Assembly (NCBI GenBank): GCA_037039685.1
Contig: JAWNGF010000002.1
Coordinates: 310,001-374,000, forward strand
Source of the DNA: Ceratobasidium sp. AG-K
Lineage: Eukaryota > Basidiomycota > Agaricomycetes > Cantharellales > Ceratobasidiaceae
Direction of reading: 5' to 3'
Length of the DNA stretch: 64,000 nt
The position numbers and the translations under genes were made by a program. A model generated the notes under the pieces. It was not told the origin of the DNA and searched no databases. It worked only from the letters and a program-made list of their open reading frames with translations. Each line of letters starts with the position of its first letter. The first letter of the stretch is position 1. Of the stretch, positions 1-10,951 are shown in pieces.

Positions 1-1
1 G

Positions 2-749
2 AAAGAAGGCGGCTCGGACCCATCGTTGTCCTCGTGGGTAGAGGAAGCGGGAACAAATGAGGGCACAAGGCAAAACCCTGGTATCCAAAGACACGACCCA
101 CAATCGACATGTCCTAGCGTCAAAACAACTCAAACGACACACCACCCCGGAATGCTTGTCATAATTATGGAGAGAGAGCGCGAGGTGGATCGAATAAGGG
201 GAGGGTGTTGCCCTGGTTGGGTAAGTCTCTCTGTTTCAATATTTTCTGTGGTCTGCTTAGAGTAATGCTAACGTCATTGTGCGAATGAAGAATGGGTGGG
301 CTAGGTTATCACTCAGCAAGGATAGCAATAGCCAAGTCGGTATTCAGATTCCTGGCCTCCAAGACACGTCGCCTGTGGAGCAACCACCTCCGAAAGTACA
401 GACTGTGAGGCAAAAACATCCAGAGGAACAGTCTCAGGACGAAAAGTCACAAGAGTCGCCAGCACCGATAGTCGGCTCAACGCCAACGACTGACGGGATT
501 AGCCCGATGCGAGAGGCGGATTCGGTCGCAGAAGGTTCAACTCTGGTCGCACCCCAAGAGGTGGATCCGGCGAGGGGAATTGAGAGTGATCAAGTCTTGG
601 CGACCAACAGAGCTGACCAGGACGCCTCACAAGATCAAGTAAACCCGCAAACTCAAGTCAGACCACCCAACCAACCTCACTCAACAGCGACAACACCCGC
701 CCGCGAAGATCCAGCAGCTGGAACTGGGGAACCAGCAGAGCAGAGATAG
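2..749 (+). CDS. Family B paralog B1, 5' end outside the window
   Basis: Only the 3' part of exon 2 (2-220) and exon 3 (291-749) are inside. Exon 2 is open from base 2 and carries the family centre T-H-H-P-G-M, the run M-E-R-E-R-E-V-D and the end R-I-R-G-G-C-C-P-G-W, immediately followed by a GTAAGT donor. Exon 3 is placed at 291 because N-G-W-A-R-L-S-L-S matches the start of exon 3 in B2 (N-G-R-A-T-V-S-L-S), and V-G-I-Q-I follows as in B2 and B3. The intron is 70 nt, phase 0. The C-terminal part lacks the R-S-R-x-x-S-Q repeats of most relatives and is rich in P, Q, E and T. No function is known; the tail looks intrinsically disordered. Confidence 0.65.
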
Positions 750-1580
750 GGCCCGAATAATCCTCCTGTACTCGTCTTCTTCCGTGTAGTTCATCCTCTT
801 GCTTTACGACCCCTTACGAAGTTCGACGATTGTTACGTTTTTATGGTTGCATTTTCATTCCAAGCTGGACAATCCTTGACATTTGTTATGTTACAAGCCT
901 CGGCCGGCTCAATGTATTAATTCGATTCACAACTTCTTTCCATGGCATGGCTCGACGATTTTATGTACAATGTCTTCCTGATTCTCGCCTGCATTTCATA
1001 TATCTCCACACCAAGAAAGCCTAGCTCGTTTTTAACCAGAGTTCTGAGATTGCAATTGTAGATGCGGCTGCGGTATGACTCTGCATTAAATTACAACCTC
1101 TCATCCATGACGGAATTTAGCTTCATACGCGATTTACCAGGCATCAAAGTTCAGGTCGTTACATGACAACACGCTAGGAACTCGGCCGTTTATCGTCGAG
1201 TCAATGGTCGACTAGCTGGCTTTGTTCTCCATTAGGCCTTGACACGCTCGACAACGTAGATGTAGAGTCACCACAAAAGGAGAGTAAAAGGGTGATATTA
1301 TTCCGCGCACCTTTCACGCCATTCGGCTCGGATATTACCCAAACGAAGTGCTGGGGTGTTTTTCGTACGTTTGTCTTGAACTGGCTTAAATCCCGCGATC
1401 CGAAGGCCACGTGGCTTGCTTTGTTACCTAAGGCGCGATCGCAAACTCTCTTAACGCACGCCGCCGCCAACACGTTTGAGTCGATGCTGCGCCCTCAGAC
1501 AGAAAATTCTGTGCCGGCGCTGAAACAACGATCTAGTTCGACAACATACTGCCCTGCCTCCGTTCCCGTGACGTCTTTGA
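750..1580. other. Intergenic B1-B2
   Basis: Short overlapping ORFs on both strands without family motifs. It should contain the 3' end of B1 and the promoter of B2. I see no convincing gene, repeat or RNA. Confidence 0.5.
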
Positions 1581-2445
1581 ATGGTCACCCCTCCATCTGG
1601 CGAGCAAGAGCACGAGGCGAGCGGGTTAAGGGGAGCTTATCGGTCTGTAAGTGCCTTTCTCACGAATCTGTTTGATGTACTGCGCCGCTAAGCACCATGT
1701 GGGGCTATCAGAGAGCACACTTGCCTTGGTTCTGCGGCCAGGATGGAAACTTGAAAGGACTGGAGAAGAGCCAGGGCGACAGAGCCGACAGAGCCATACG
1801 AGAATCGCTCATACAGCCGTCGATACCGGGCCAATCGACTTGTTCGCCACTTAAAACAACCCAGCCTACTTACCATGCTCCCATGGTTTTAATGGTCATA
1901 GAGCGGGAACAGGAGCGCGAAGTCGAGAGGATAAGAGGAGGATGTTTCCCGTGCAAGGTACGCGCTGTTTACTTATCACGTTCCTGGCGTCACTAAGCTC
2001 ACAGTGCGTTTGGTAGAACGGACGAGCAACCGTATCGCTCAGTGGTAGCGATGACGCGCCAGGTATTCAGATTAACACTGCGGTACCCAAACAGCCCATG
2101 CAACTCATTCAGGAAACCGGGCCGTCACGGCAGGAGTCTGAGAAGAGGACATCAGCAGGTCCGTCCGCTCCTGGAGACGCACGATCTAGGCAACCATCTC
2201 GAGTGACTGAACCGGCGCGCTCAAGATTGCCTTCTCAAGCAGCTGCGCCCCAGGAACCACAGCGATCGAGACATGCGTCCCGAGCCACCGAGCCAGCACG
2301 GTCAAGACAAGCATCTCAGTCGGGATCAACCCGACCAAGGGTGTCGTCTCAAGCACCTGCGCCATCCCGGTCGAGGGTCGCATCTCACGCCCCCGTACCG
2401 CCGTTACCGGAGCAAGCACGGTCAAGGCGGCCCTCCCACGCGTGA
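1581..2445 (+). CDS. Family B paralog B2, three exons
   Basis: Model join(1581..1646,1712..1957,2017..2445), about 246 aa. Exon 1 starts at an ATG directly after an in-frame stop and encodes 22 residues with the acidic E-Q-E-H-E-A-S-G stretch. Exon 2 has L-P-W-F-C-G, then T-T-Q-P-T-Y-H-A-P-M, E-R-E-V-E-R-I-R-G-G-C-F-P-C-K and a GTACGC donor. Exon 3 begins N-G-R-A-T-V-S-L-S, has P-G-I-Q-I-N-T, then about seven R-S-R-x-x-S-[QRH] units spaced by A/P/E-rich linkers, ending R-S-R-R-P-S-H-A. All introns are phase 0 (65 and 59 nt). No signal peptide or membrane segment is visible. The repeat serines fit the R-x-R-x-x-S pattern of basophilic kinases. Function unknown. Confidence 0.72.
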
Positions 2446-2999
2446 CAATGGTATTTGCTGACACTCTAGTCGAAACACGTCCCACACGACCCGAACTATC
2501 ATTTCCAAACTTATTACTATTTTTCGAACCTTTTCCTCGGGATTCTTTCCTCCCACGTTTGAAGACTCGGCGGACCCTCCCTAATCATATGCTTTACGCC
2601 TAGTTCTTTGATCTAACGTATCCTCATGCGATCGTATCCCATGTTCATGTATTGTATGCTCGCTGTTTCAGTACTCCAGGATGAATGTACCCATATTCGC
2701 AGACTTATATCCTGTCAAACATGCACTTAATCGCACCTCTAGATGGTAGAAGTCTCGGGTCCGAGCACTCAAACGTCGGGGCCACAATGCACGCCAACGC
2801 ATGTGGAGTCAGCGAATGGAATCACGACGCACCCCGTCATTGAGCCAGACATCTGGTCGGCCATTTCCATCTTTGGTTTATTCGTTTGCGAAGCGTTAGC
2901 CCCTGACACATGATTATTCGCACACGCGACTGCCTGCCAGCGATTGACGCGCGTTGCATTGGCAGTGCCCATCGATTTATACCATATACCCCCTCCCAC
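2446..2999. other. Intergenic B2-A1
   Basis: No gene recognised. The right end runs into the A1 promoter motif. AT-rich segments near 2510-2540 and 2970-2990 are unremarkable. Confidence 0.5.
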
Positions 3000-3016
3000 G
3001 CTACCCTTTTACCACC
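3000..3016 (+). promoter_or_regulatory. Family A upstream motif, copy A1
   Basis: GCTACCCTTTTACCACC lies 126 nt before the A1 ATG. The same core (GCTACCCTTTNCCA-like) recurs at 100-133 nt before the start of most other family A genes. Likely a promoter or transcription-start element; its role is inferred. Confidence 0.6.
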
Positions 3017-3142
3017 TCACTGAATGACCGTACGGTTCACTCTCACCCCCCGATAGTCTTTTTCAAGTTGGTGCGAGCGGTTATTGCAAGTCATCTCGAT
3101 CGGTGACTCATAGAGTACTTGACTTGACAGGTCACCTTTGAA

Positions 3143-4024
3143 ATGTCGTCACGCCCCGAGCGCTTACCCGGGTCCCGCCACAAAGAAATCTTCCCCCCAG
3201 GATTCGACAAGAAATTTGACAAGTATACGAGCATCAGCCGTAACGGAAGCCACTTTTCCTCTAAACCAGAACAGCTGTACTATTCCCTGGTCGAACGCTA
3301 CGATCCCGAAACTCCCATCGAGTCCATCATCGTAAAATCTGCGTGGTACGGAAAACAAACGAAATCAGCACAACACGAGTTCATCGTATTTCAAGTGGAA
3401 GACATTGATGTAGAGGGGCTCAACAATTATTTGGTACTCGACCGTGACGCAGGCGACGTCCAGCAGGGATCTTCGAGAACAATAGCGCCAGCGTCATCCC
3501 AGACGACAAAAGCCAACGACACTTTTAGGATCTCGTACGACGGAGACATCAAAAAACTTCTTGAAGAATGCCAGCTTACTCCATACAAATTCCTCGAGGA
3601 GCTTAAATTTGACACGGAAACCCCGCTGCACCTTTACGAGGTTGTGACTCTAGCGGACGTCGTTTCCAATCGGTACCCCTTCTATCATGCGCTCGATTCA
3701 AGTTGCTATTTGTTTGCCGGGGTGATCTGGGAGTGTATTCGCCTCATGCGGCCCTCGGCCGATTACAACGATGCCCTAGCCTACAAGCGCGGTAAATGCA
3801 ATTGGTTCCGCTATATACCGAGTAGCTCCGCGAAGCAGGAAACTTTTCAAGAACTCCAAGCAAAGCTACCTGTTATTGAGTGCGACCTCTGGGAACGTAG
3901 GAATGCATTTGTAAGCTGTTTTTTAGCAATGAACTCGCTCGAGTATACTAATTTTCTGCGTTCCTCGCAGGGTTGGCCCATGACAAAAATAGACGAGGCC
4001 TACGGACCCGAGGAGCGTGATTAG
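3143..4024 (+). CDS. Family A paralog A1
   Basis: Model join(3143..3910,3971..4024), 273 aa. Family landmarks in order: I-F-P-P-G-F-D (16-22), E-Q-L-Y-Y-S-L (43-49), S-A-W-Y-G-K-Q-T (66-73), candidate catalytic H78 in Q-H-E-F-I-V, Y-L-V-L-D-R (96-101), F-R-I-S-Y-D-G (128-134), L-Y-E-V-V-T-L-A (164-171), and candidate nucleophile C188 in S-S-C-Y-L-F-A-G. No signal peptide or transmembrane segment. The 60-nt intron (GTAAGC...CGCAG) has no stop and is a multiple of three, so its retention would give a 293 aa protein. I infer splicing because every relative has an intron here. Exon 2 encodes a short acidic tail. Function unknown; a permuted papain-like fold is suggested by the H...C order and the strand/helix context. 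Confidence 0.8.
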   Translation: MSSRPERLPGSRHKEIFPPGFDKKFDKYTSISRNGSHFSSKPEQLYYSLVERYDPETPIESIIVKSAWYGKQTKSAQHEFIVFQVEDIDVEGLNNYLVLDRDAGDVQQGSSRTIAPASSQTTKANDTFRISYDGDIKKLLEECQLTPYKFLEELKFDTETPLHLYEVVTLADVVSNRYPFYHALDSSCYLFAGVIWECIRLMRPSADYNDALAYKRGKCNWFRYIPSSSAKQETFQELQAKLPVIECDLWERRNAFVSCFLAMNSLEYTNFLRSSQGWPMTKIDEAYGPEERD

Positions 4025-5066
4025 TAGGTCAGTCTTTTTCCCGTTATTTACATCTTTTTCACAACTACTCGATTATAGTGTACACGTTGTTTGCCCACCC
4101 GCCGAGCTCCTGCCATCAACTGTTCCCAGCACTCGTTCCATGAGTATGCGCCTTCACCCTATCCAGTCTCTCAACCGCATGATTGTCAGTTCATAGCATC
4201 TGTGGTTTATTTTCGTTTTAATGACCCCTTTCAAGTTGCCTGGGCTGCGTTCCCAGAGCCCGAGTTGGATGAAGTATTTGGTTCCTGAATGAAATGTTTA
4301 ATCGGAATTGTATATCAGTGTATGCTCAGCCAAGTATGTTGTAATAACTGTCAGCTCTATGTCTCCCCTTTCTTTCGCATATGTATACTTTCTAATGAAT
4401 TATTAATTTTCATTAAGCTGCTGACTTCCCCGACCTGAAATCGCTAGTAAAGGCAGCAGTTGGTTCGTCTAGTCATCTATACCCACACGCAGCGCCTCAA
4501 CATGCGTGAATCTGAAGGCGACCAGTCCTACACGTGGGGTACACGTTTCTACGTCGTGCTCACACGGTACGGTCCATCTTCTACACAAAAGACCTCCTCG
4601 GTTCAACTACCCCACTGTGTTCCAACCTGTTGATTTGTACTCCACAGAGGGTTTGAAAATTTGGCTCATCCTAATTGGGTGCATTATTGTGATTTGTTCA
4701 GCCTTGGCTTCGGACCCTTCCGAGCAGCGAAATATACGCCCTAGGTGTTGATGCACCTCTACCAAAAGTATATGCGCAGCCACCTGAACCGCTCCCCAGT
4801 GATGGGGCGTTCTGCGGAGATGATGACCTGGGGTGACTCCCCACGAGAGAGATCAAGCTTTATTATAAGGCATGCCTCAGTCTCATGTTCGGTAATGTTT
4901 TGAGTTCAGCAAGCTTAAATACTATTCAGTCGTTGAGGTACGGTGGTTATTGGTGCAGCCAGCCGCTATCGTTGGGAAAACGTTTTAGTGTCGACTCTTG
5001 CGCACGGTTTGCCTGGCTGTGATGGACGCCTGCAACGTGGTTCCTTTGGATTTATACTCCGCCCTG
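4025..5066. other. Intergenic A1-A2
   Basis: Contains the A1 3' region and the A2 upstream region. The only ORFs are short and lack family motifs. No gene, RNA or repeat recognised. Confidence 0.5.
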
Positions 5067-5085
5067 GCACTACCCTATGACCACT
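5067..5085 (+). promoter_or_regulatory. Family A upstream motif, copy A2
   Basis: GCACTACCCTATGACCACT, 122 nt before the A2 ATG, matches the shared family A upstream core. Confidence 0.55.
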
Positions 5086-5207
5086 GGCGACCAGCTCTAC
5101 GATCTGCCACTACCACCTAACAGACACACTCCTACCGGTATGACGATGACAATATTATAACTGTAGTATACTCATGTTGTATTTCCTCGTTTAAGCCTCG
5201 AGCCGGA

Positions 5208-6100
5208 ATGTCTGAACCTCGTCTCAAGGACATATTTCCGCCAGGGTTCGATAGTATCTCCTCTCGAGCTAGTTCCACTGGCAGCCACTATACCCTGAAA
5301 CTCGAGCAGCTCTATTATTCACTTATCGAACGCTACGATCCTAATACCCACGCCGAATCAGTCGTCGTGAAGTCCGCCTGGTATGGCAAGCAAACGAGAT
5401 CAACCGAACACGAATTTATTATCATTCAAGTCGAAGACACAGCGGCAGAGGACTTGACAAATTATTTGGTTCTCGATCGCAATATTAGCGAGCCCCCGCA
5501 GGGACCGCTCAGCATACTCTCACGCTCTTGGGTGTCATCTCCAACGATGGCTACTATTGACGCATTTAGGGTCGCGTACGACGGAAATCTAAAGCAACTG
5601 CTTCAAGAGTGCCAGCTTGGCCCTCATAACTATTTGGAGCAACTTCAATTCTCCTCCGAAGAACCGCTTCGTCTCTACGAGCTGGTTACGCTGGCATGCG
5701 TCATATCCAGCCGATATCCGCTTCACCGTGCCATCGATTCCAACTGCTATCTATTCGCTGGCTTGGTCTGGGAGTGTATGAGGCAGATGCGTCCAAGCGC
5801 TACCTCCTACGAGATCCAAGCAAAGAAACGGGGCAAGTCGGGATGGGGCCGTTATACCCCAAGCACGTCTCAGATAGAAGGTGTATATGAATCTGTTCAA
5901 GACCAATTAGCGCAAGTCGAACTGGAACTCGAAAACCAAAGGGTTGTAAGTTCATTTCGGACCAACTGTCACAGTAATTTTACTGACATACATAGCAGCG
6001 GTCGGAAAGAATGTCGAGGAGTCGACGGAGTGATGCTACCTCCCATGATTCTCGTACAGATTCCTCATCTTGGGACAATGAGACCGCCATTTATCGTTGA
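5208..6100 (+). CDS. Family A paralog A2
   Basis: Model join(5208..5945,5999..6100), about 279 aa. It has all landmarks: I-F-P-P-G-F-D, S-A-W-Y-G-K-Q-T, H68 in E-H-E-F-I-I, Y-L-V-L-D-R, F-R-V-A-Y-D-G, L-Y-E-L-V-T-L-A and C180 in S-N-C-Y-L-F-A-G. The donor GTAAGT after N-Q-R-V matches its relatives; the acceptor is TAGCAG. Exon 2 is unusual: instead of the L-E-x-L-I-x-x-R helix of later paralogs it encodes a 33-residue S/R/D-rich tail (M-S-R-S-R-R-S-D-A-T-S). Reading through the intron gives an alternative C-terminus ending at 6146. Both candidate active-site residues are present. Function unknown. Confidence 0.78.
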
Positions 6101-6464
6101 ACTTTCCTGGAATGAAGTCGCGTATTTATCCTGTCTAGTAGAGTAGGACTATGTTATAATATTTTGGCGATTGAGTCCCTACCCCCATCATGCGGTCAAA
6201 GACGAACGACTCCACTCATTAGTCTCCGGGCGGCAGCGCTGCAGGACGAGTCCCAATGGAATAAAGTATGATCCGTCGGCAGTAGACTTGGCGCCCCAGT
6301 TTGTAACGGTAATGCCTCAGTTCCGGTCCCAGGCAAGTGAGGCATCAGTCACGCGCAAGGCCATGCGTAAACAATTGTCAAGGAGTCAATGGAATTATCG
6401 ACACGGTCGACACGCTATATCACAAGCAAATCGCAATATTTTGAGGAGACCCCAGTAGAGCGTC
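6101..6464. other. Convergent 3' region between A2 and the SMARCD gene
   Basis: A2 and the minus-strand gene converge here. A short plus-strand ORF at 6171-6458 has no recognisable content. No other feature seen. Confidence 0.5.
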
Positions 6465-8254
6465 TCATCGCGTCGCGCCATCCGGGATACGATGCCGGCT
6501 TCCTTCGTAAACTCCAATAGCCTCACGCACCTGATGAAAAGATGCAGTCAGTCCCCGGAGTAAAGACCAGCGTAGCTAAAGACTTACCCAGGGAAGCCTG
6601 AAAAACTCGCTCCTTCGCAGTTCTTCGTCTCCAAGATTGGGTTGTGGCTTGGCATTGCCAGTACCGGCCATTCCACCTTGCCCTGGAGGGAGTGACATAA
6701 CGGCGTAAGGCACTGCAAGAGGGGTTCAGATTCGATATCGTGCTCACCAAGGATAACATCCAAATCCCTTGCTTGACTCGCCATCCAGCGATGAATGAAT
6801 TTTTGGGGGTGCGCTGCATAGGATTTACAAAACTCTCGTTTGAGTGAAAGGGCATTGATCTGGCTAATAACTTGCGTCGTCTAATCGTCAAATTAGTACG
6901 TGGCAAGTTCGGTGGGTATTAGAGTTGACCTTCTCGTCCAAGGCTTGAATTTCGGCAGTGTCCCCCTGAGTGATGGCGGCATAAGCCTCTTGAAGCTTGT
7001 TTTTGAGTGGGGCGTCGTCAATATCAACGGGGATGTCAAAAGCTTTGGGGGTGGGATTGGGGTTTACCGCATCAAGTCTACGAATTAGAAAAGCGTGAGC
7101 GGGGAGAGGAGTATGAATGGGGAAATGTACAAACGTAAGCTGGTAATCCAAGACAACTGGCTCGGGATGGAGAAGATGGCGAGTTACGATCTCTGGGATG
7201 TGGTGGAAATCGAATGAGTCGGCACCGGCCACCTACAATGCAATTAGTAACCGTTCTGCTGCCGAAAGAAAAAATAGGCTTACCGTGCGCAAGCCGTTAT
7301 CCGACCTCACTTTTCTGCGATCCACCTTGTCAAACAAGCTATGAGTGCGGACGTAAGTCCACATTGCCGAGATCGCGTCAGGGCGGGTGGCAGATGTCAT
7401 GTCGAGCAGTGCAGAAAGGGGCTGAGAAAGTTTGAATCGAACAAGTGAGGGGTCATTTGGAGCGAGGTGCAACATGATACGGATACGAGTCGAGGGCTGG
7501 TCACCTCGACGGATAATATTAAAGCCTGAGTAAATAGGGATTAGACTTGGGACATACTTGCTACTATTGAGGATCTCACCATTGACAGGCTGCTCTTGTG
7601 TGTTGTTATGCCACTGTAGTTTTAAGTGGGTTAGGAACAGCGAGCGACCTCATTAGGATGACACACCTCAACAATGTTAGACTCTGGGTATAACGTAGGA
7701 TCACGCTCAATCTCTACTCGCATCGCCTTGAGCAACGTGGAAAACTTTGGCGTTGGGGCGTTGGCGGTGTCTGTTATTGGTTTCTCGGTAGTTATAGGCT
7801 CAGGGTCGAGAAGACGACCTTGAATACGGAGTGTCCAACTAGGAACACCTTCACCTGTCTCAAAGTTAGGAGGCGCAGACGTCTCGGTAGTCTGCCACGA
7901 CTGGCTCGAACAAGTGTGGGAGATAAAAACACGAAGTGTTCGTCGAGTCTAACCGTCCAGATCAGTTGTGTTGCCCCCAGGTGGCCAAACAAACGAGAAA
8001 CATACCCGTATGACCTTTTGCAACCCATCCTGCAACTCAATTCGTTTACGTTGCGTGATCCAATCGAGCTTGCGTTCCCGTTCGACCAATTGCTCGTACA
8101 AATCCGCGTCGGTAATCCCGTTATCTCGAAAATCACGTATTACAGCATCAGGAATTGCACGGGTCGCAAGTTTTCGTCGTTTTCTAACCAGCTCCGTTGG
8201 CGGCTGGAGTAGATTAGGCAACTGAGGTTGAGCGCCGGGGTACGCGGTGGCCAT
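6465..8254 (-). CDS. snf12: SWI/SNF (BAF/RSC) subunit, SMARCD/BAF60/Swp73 family
   Basis: Minus-strand model with exons 8254-8006, 7948-7667, 7613-7580, 7525-7284, 7232-7135, 7077-6930, 6880-6748, 6712-6588 and 6530-6465, about 458 aa. The N-terminus has the basic R-K-R-R-K-L and the helix with D-A-D-L-Y-E-Q-L-V-E-R-E-R-K-L-D. Exon 2 gives L-R-V-F-I-S-H-T and W-T-L-R-I-Q-G-R-L-L, typical of BAF60. Exon 4 holds the SWIB domain (R-F-K-L-S-Q-P-L-S-A-L-L, then R-P-D-A-I-S-A-M-W-T-Y-V-R-T-H). Exons 5-6 give the post-SWIB V-D-I-D-D region, and exons 7-9 the C-terminal helical part (H-P-Q-K-F-I-H-R-W-M, then R-R-S-E-F-F-R-L-P-W). The product is a nuclear core subunit of ATP-dependent chromatin remodelers (fungal Swp73/Snf12, Rsc6, Ssr3). 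It is the only conserved housekeeping gene here. The intron at 6713-6747 is only 35 nt, and the donor at 6929 is a weak GTCAAC. The symbol is by homology; which orthologue it is cannot be told. Confidence 0.9.
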
Positions 8255-9517
8255 GGTTTGTTTGATTCACGTGATCTTGCTAGGTGGACCCATAAGCCAA
8301 AGCTTGACAAACCGCCACAACCTGGCTCGGAAACCTCTATGACACAGACGGACTTGTAATCCCTCTCACCGCAGTACTCTCAGTGGGCATTCAAACATTC
8401 TTCTGGCCACTTAGTTTCTATACCAAAATTTCACACTGAAAAACCTCGCGTTCCAGCTGATAGTCCCTATCATGCTGCCCCTATCATGCTACCTGGAGCT
8501 GACGGCCGCCCAGAGGGGCATCACCCCTTATGCCCAGTACAATAAGGAGCCCTCATAACCCAGCTTAAATTATCTGCTGACCCATACTCATCCCATTTAC
8601 GCCAAACAACCAGCTCGATCAGTGACTATCTCGGTTTGTGCACGATACCTGAAGTTTCGACCCACACAAACCTGCACCCGTCCCCGACCAGAATTACAGC
8701 TCTTGTTGAAAAGCTGGTATAACGCCTCAGTTTAATGACCGATAGCTCCAAATGTGGAAATATGTTGCAAACATTTGAGCCTCGTAATCGTGGCAACTCA
8801 CGTCGGCACAACTGGGCTCGTTCTCTCGGGAATGCCAACAATCGGGGTCTCCCGATGCTCGTCGTAGTAGATTTGGACTCCTTGTTCTTTGGTTCTATTG
8901 GGTCTATCAGTGCCATAGTTATACTATTTACTTCGACTTTAAACCTCAGTCGACTGCTAGTTGACTCATTGGACAAACGGTCATATTTTCGGGGTTACAA
9001 CGGGTGGGATCTATTTCAAATCCATTTCTCTCTCAGGCTGCTTGCAACGCCTACAAGGTATGGCAAAAATGCCTTGCGAATACTCATTCTCCTGAGTCCG
9101 AAATCAGCACCAATTTTTTCCGAACCAGATTTGGCATATTATGCGGGAAAACTTGGTCCTGCAAGCTTGAGTACTTCGCTATGCGAGATAACTGTGCATA
9201 CACGGACTCAGTTCTCCGGTCCGGTTCTACGTTTATCTTCCCTTTTCTGTCGTATTCTCGGGATTACTTGGCCAGCGAGCATAAGGCTTTTAAGAGCAAG
9301 TAATACCATTGAGCTTATCAGAATACAGCCGTTCGTCCGTGGGGTGGCTATATGCGTCTGGCTGGGTTCTAATCGAACCCCTTCGCCAGACGATCGGCAG
9401 CTACAATTGGTCATAATTAGTTCCTTATTAAATTTCTAATAAGCGTTTAAGCTATAGAAACCAACATCCAACGTTGTCCAAGGCGAGCAGGTGTTCCCTA
9501 AGACGTGAATATAAGTT
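8255..9517. other. Upstream of the SMARCD gene; no confident gene
   Basis: This should hold the SMARCD promoter near 8255-8400. A 234-codon plus-strand ORF (8735-9439) exists, but it has no recognisable domain or family motif and I do not call it. CCCTATCATGCT occurs twice near 8460-8490. Confidence 0.35.
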
Positions 9518-9777
9518 TTGGCTATTTACGCGAGTAGACAGATTCGAACCCGAGCAGTCCAACACGTTATCGGCACTGCATACTCGACCTCGATGGTTCC
9601 GAGAGGATCCGGTCCTCCCTCCTCAACAGTACCGAACCCAGGAGTTCGCCCAGATATACACGAATCAGTAATCACACAATCCCGGCCGACTCGATGTCGA
9701 CTACATGACATGGCAGTCTCCGCTGCCACAGAGAGACGTGAGGCAGGGGTGACAAGAGGTGGAATTGCACGTTGTTC
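9518..9777 (+). pseudogene. Family B relic: exon 2-like ORF without visible exons 1 and 3
   Basis: The ORF aligns with family B exon 2. I-T-Q-S-R-P-T-R-C-R-L-H-D-M-A-V corresponds to the S-T-Q-P-T-H-H-P-A-M-V block, and E-R-R-E-A-G-V-T-R-G-G-I-A-R-C-S to E-R-E-A-E-R-I-R-G-G-C-A-Y-C. It ends at a phase-0 GTGAGT donor as in B7. I find no R-S-R repeat exon downstream and no L-P-W-P start, so it looks like a decayed or stranded exon. The reading frame is intact over the matched part. Confidence 0.5.
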
Positions 9778-10787
9778 CGTGAGTCTAGTTGACACGACAA
9801 GTGCTGACTCGGGCGCATCTAACTGCGTTCTTGAACTGGTATATTGCTTGCTGTGAGTCCTTATGGCCTATCTGTGGCAGTAGTCAGGACTTTTCGAGCA
9901 TCATATCATCATGGAAAAACAGGCAGAGAATTGATCATTTCACTGGGTTCCGTAGCACAATTCCATGAATGTTTGGATTATGTCAATCCTTGTTGGGGTT
10001 ATGAGTACCAAGGCGTGGAGGTAAGCCTACCGATCATATTTTCTAGCACGGGCTTCAAACTTGAAGATGGAAAATAGCGGCTACACACAAGCGTGTGTGG
10101 CTGCAAGGGTAAGTGCATTTTGGTGAACGGGCGTCAAATATTTGTTCACTACATTGCATGGATTTCATTCGCAAGAAATGGCGCAATATCCCGAGTGTGG
10201 ATTGTAAGCACGCAAATAACCGAATTCAAAGGATTCTAGCACCTCGGTCATTCGAGCTAGCAACTTTTCTTTTGCGCATTCTGAGGTTTGAGGCGCATAT
10301 ATATTACCGTAGATGTACCATTATAGTAATGCTTAGGTTTTTTTGTACAATGAGCATCAGTTTAACCACGTTTCGAGTTCAGCACCGCCGAGCAATCATA
10401 AAACCACCCGGGTTCTCCAACGAAAACGCCAACGTGTGGCAAGATCAGGCCTAGTCACCCTTATCCGATTCGGTGATATCATTCAATGGCCATGTGGTGT
10501 GGTGGGCTTCGTGCGCGCCCGGGGCGTGATAAATGTAACTATATGTTCTTGAATGTGAAGGGAAAGTCACCTAAATGCGCCCATGTTCTGGATCAAAAAT
10601 CCGAGTGAGGCTGCCTGGCGAAGACTGGATGGCTTGAATTAGGTTTTACTGGAGTATGGGACATCATTTCTCAACTTCGTGAATGATTAATTTTATCGCG
10701 TTAATTGTATTGCCCAAGTAATCTTGCTTACCCCTATCATTCGTCATACAGCTGGGTAGAACGCGCGCTCGCCTACCCGGATGTAAG
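9778..10787. other. Intergenic, no recognised gene
   Basis: Short ORFs only (for example 10113-10454 plus), with no motif or paralog in the window. No repeat or RNA gene recognised. Confidence 0.4.
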
Positions 10788-10852
10788 TAGCGCCAACACC
10801 GCGGTCCGAGTTTGATATACAAGCCTCTCCTATCGTAGCCCTATTACCACGT
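10788..10852 (+). promoter_or_regulatory. Family A upstream elements, copy A3
   Basis: Two blocks: AGCGCCAACACCGCGGT (10789-10805), matching the CCGCGG block of other copies, and GTAGCCCTATTACCACGT (10835-10852), matching the TACCC core. The second block ends 99 nt before the A3 ATG. Confidence 0.55.
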
Positions 10853-10951
10853 ACCTGGTGCAGCCCCTATTCAAAAGGTCTTTGGTGAGAACGCCGCAGG
10901 TGCGAAACGCCTCGACCATTCACAACACCACATCCATAGATCGGTATCAGG

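Noticed and set aside
2045..2085. tRNA-like D-arm sequence CGCTCAGTGGTAGCG
   Set aside because: No matching anticodon arm, T-loop or acceptor stem; it lies inside B2 exon 3, where the reading frame is conserved with B1.
8735..9439. 234-codon ORF as a gene
   Set aside because: No domain, no paralog, no splice context; one ORF of this length by chance is conceivable in 64 kb.
9360..9560. GATTCGAACC and GGGTTCTAATCGAACCC as T-arms of tRNAs
   Set aside because: The surrounding stems do not pair as a tRNA, and the second is just a short hairpin.
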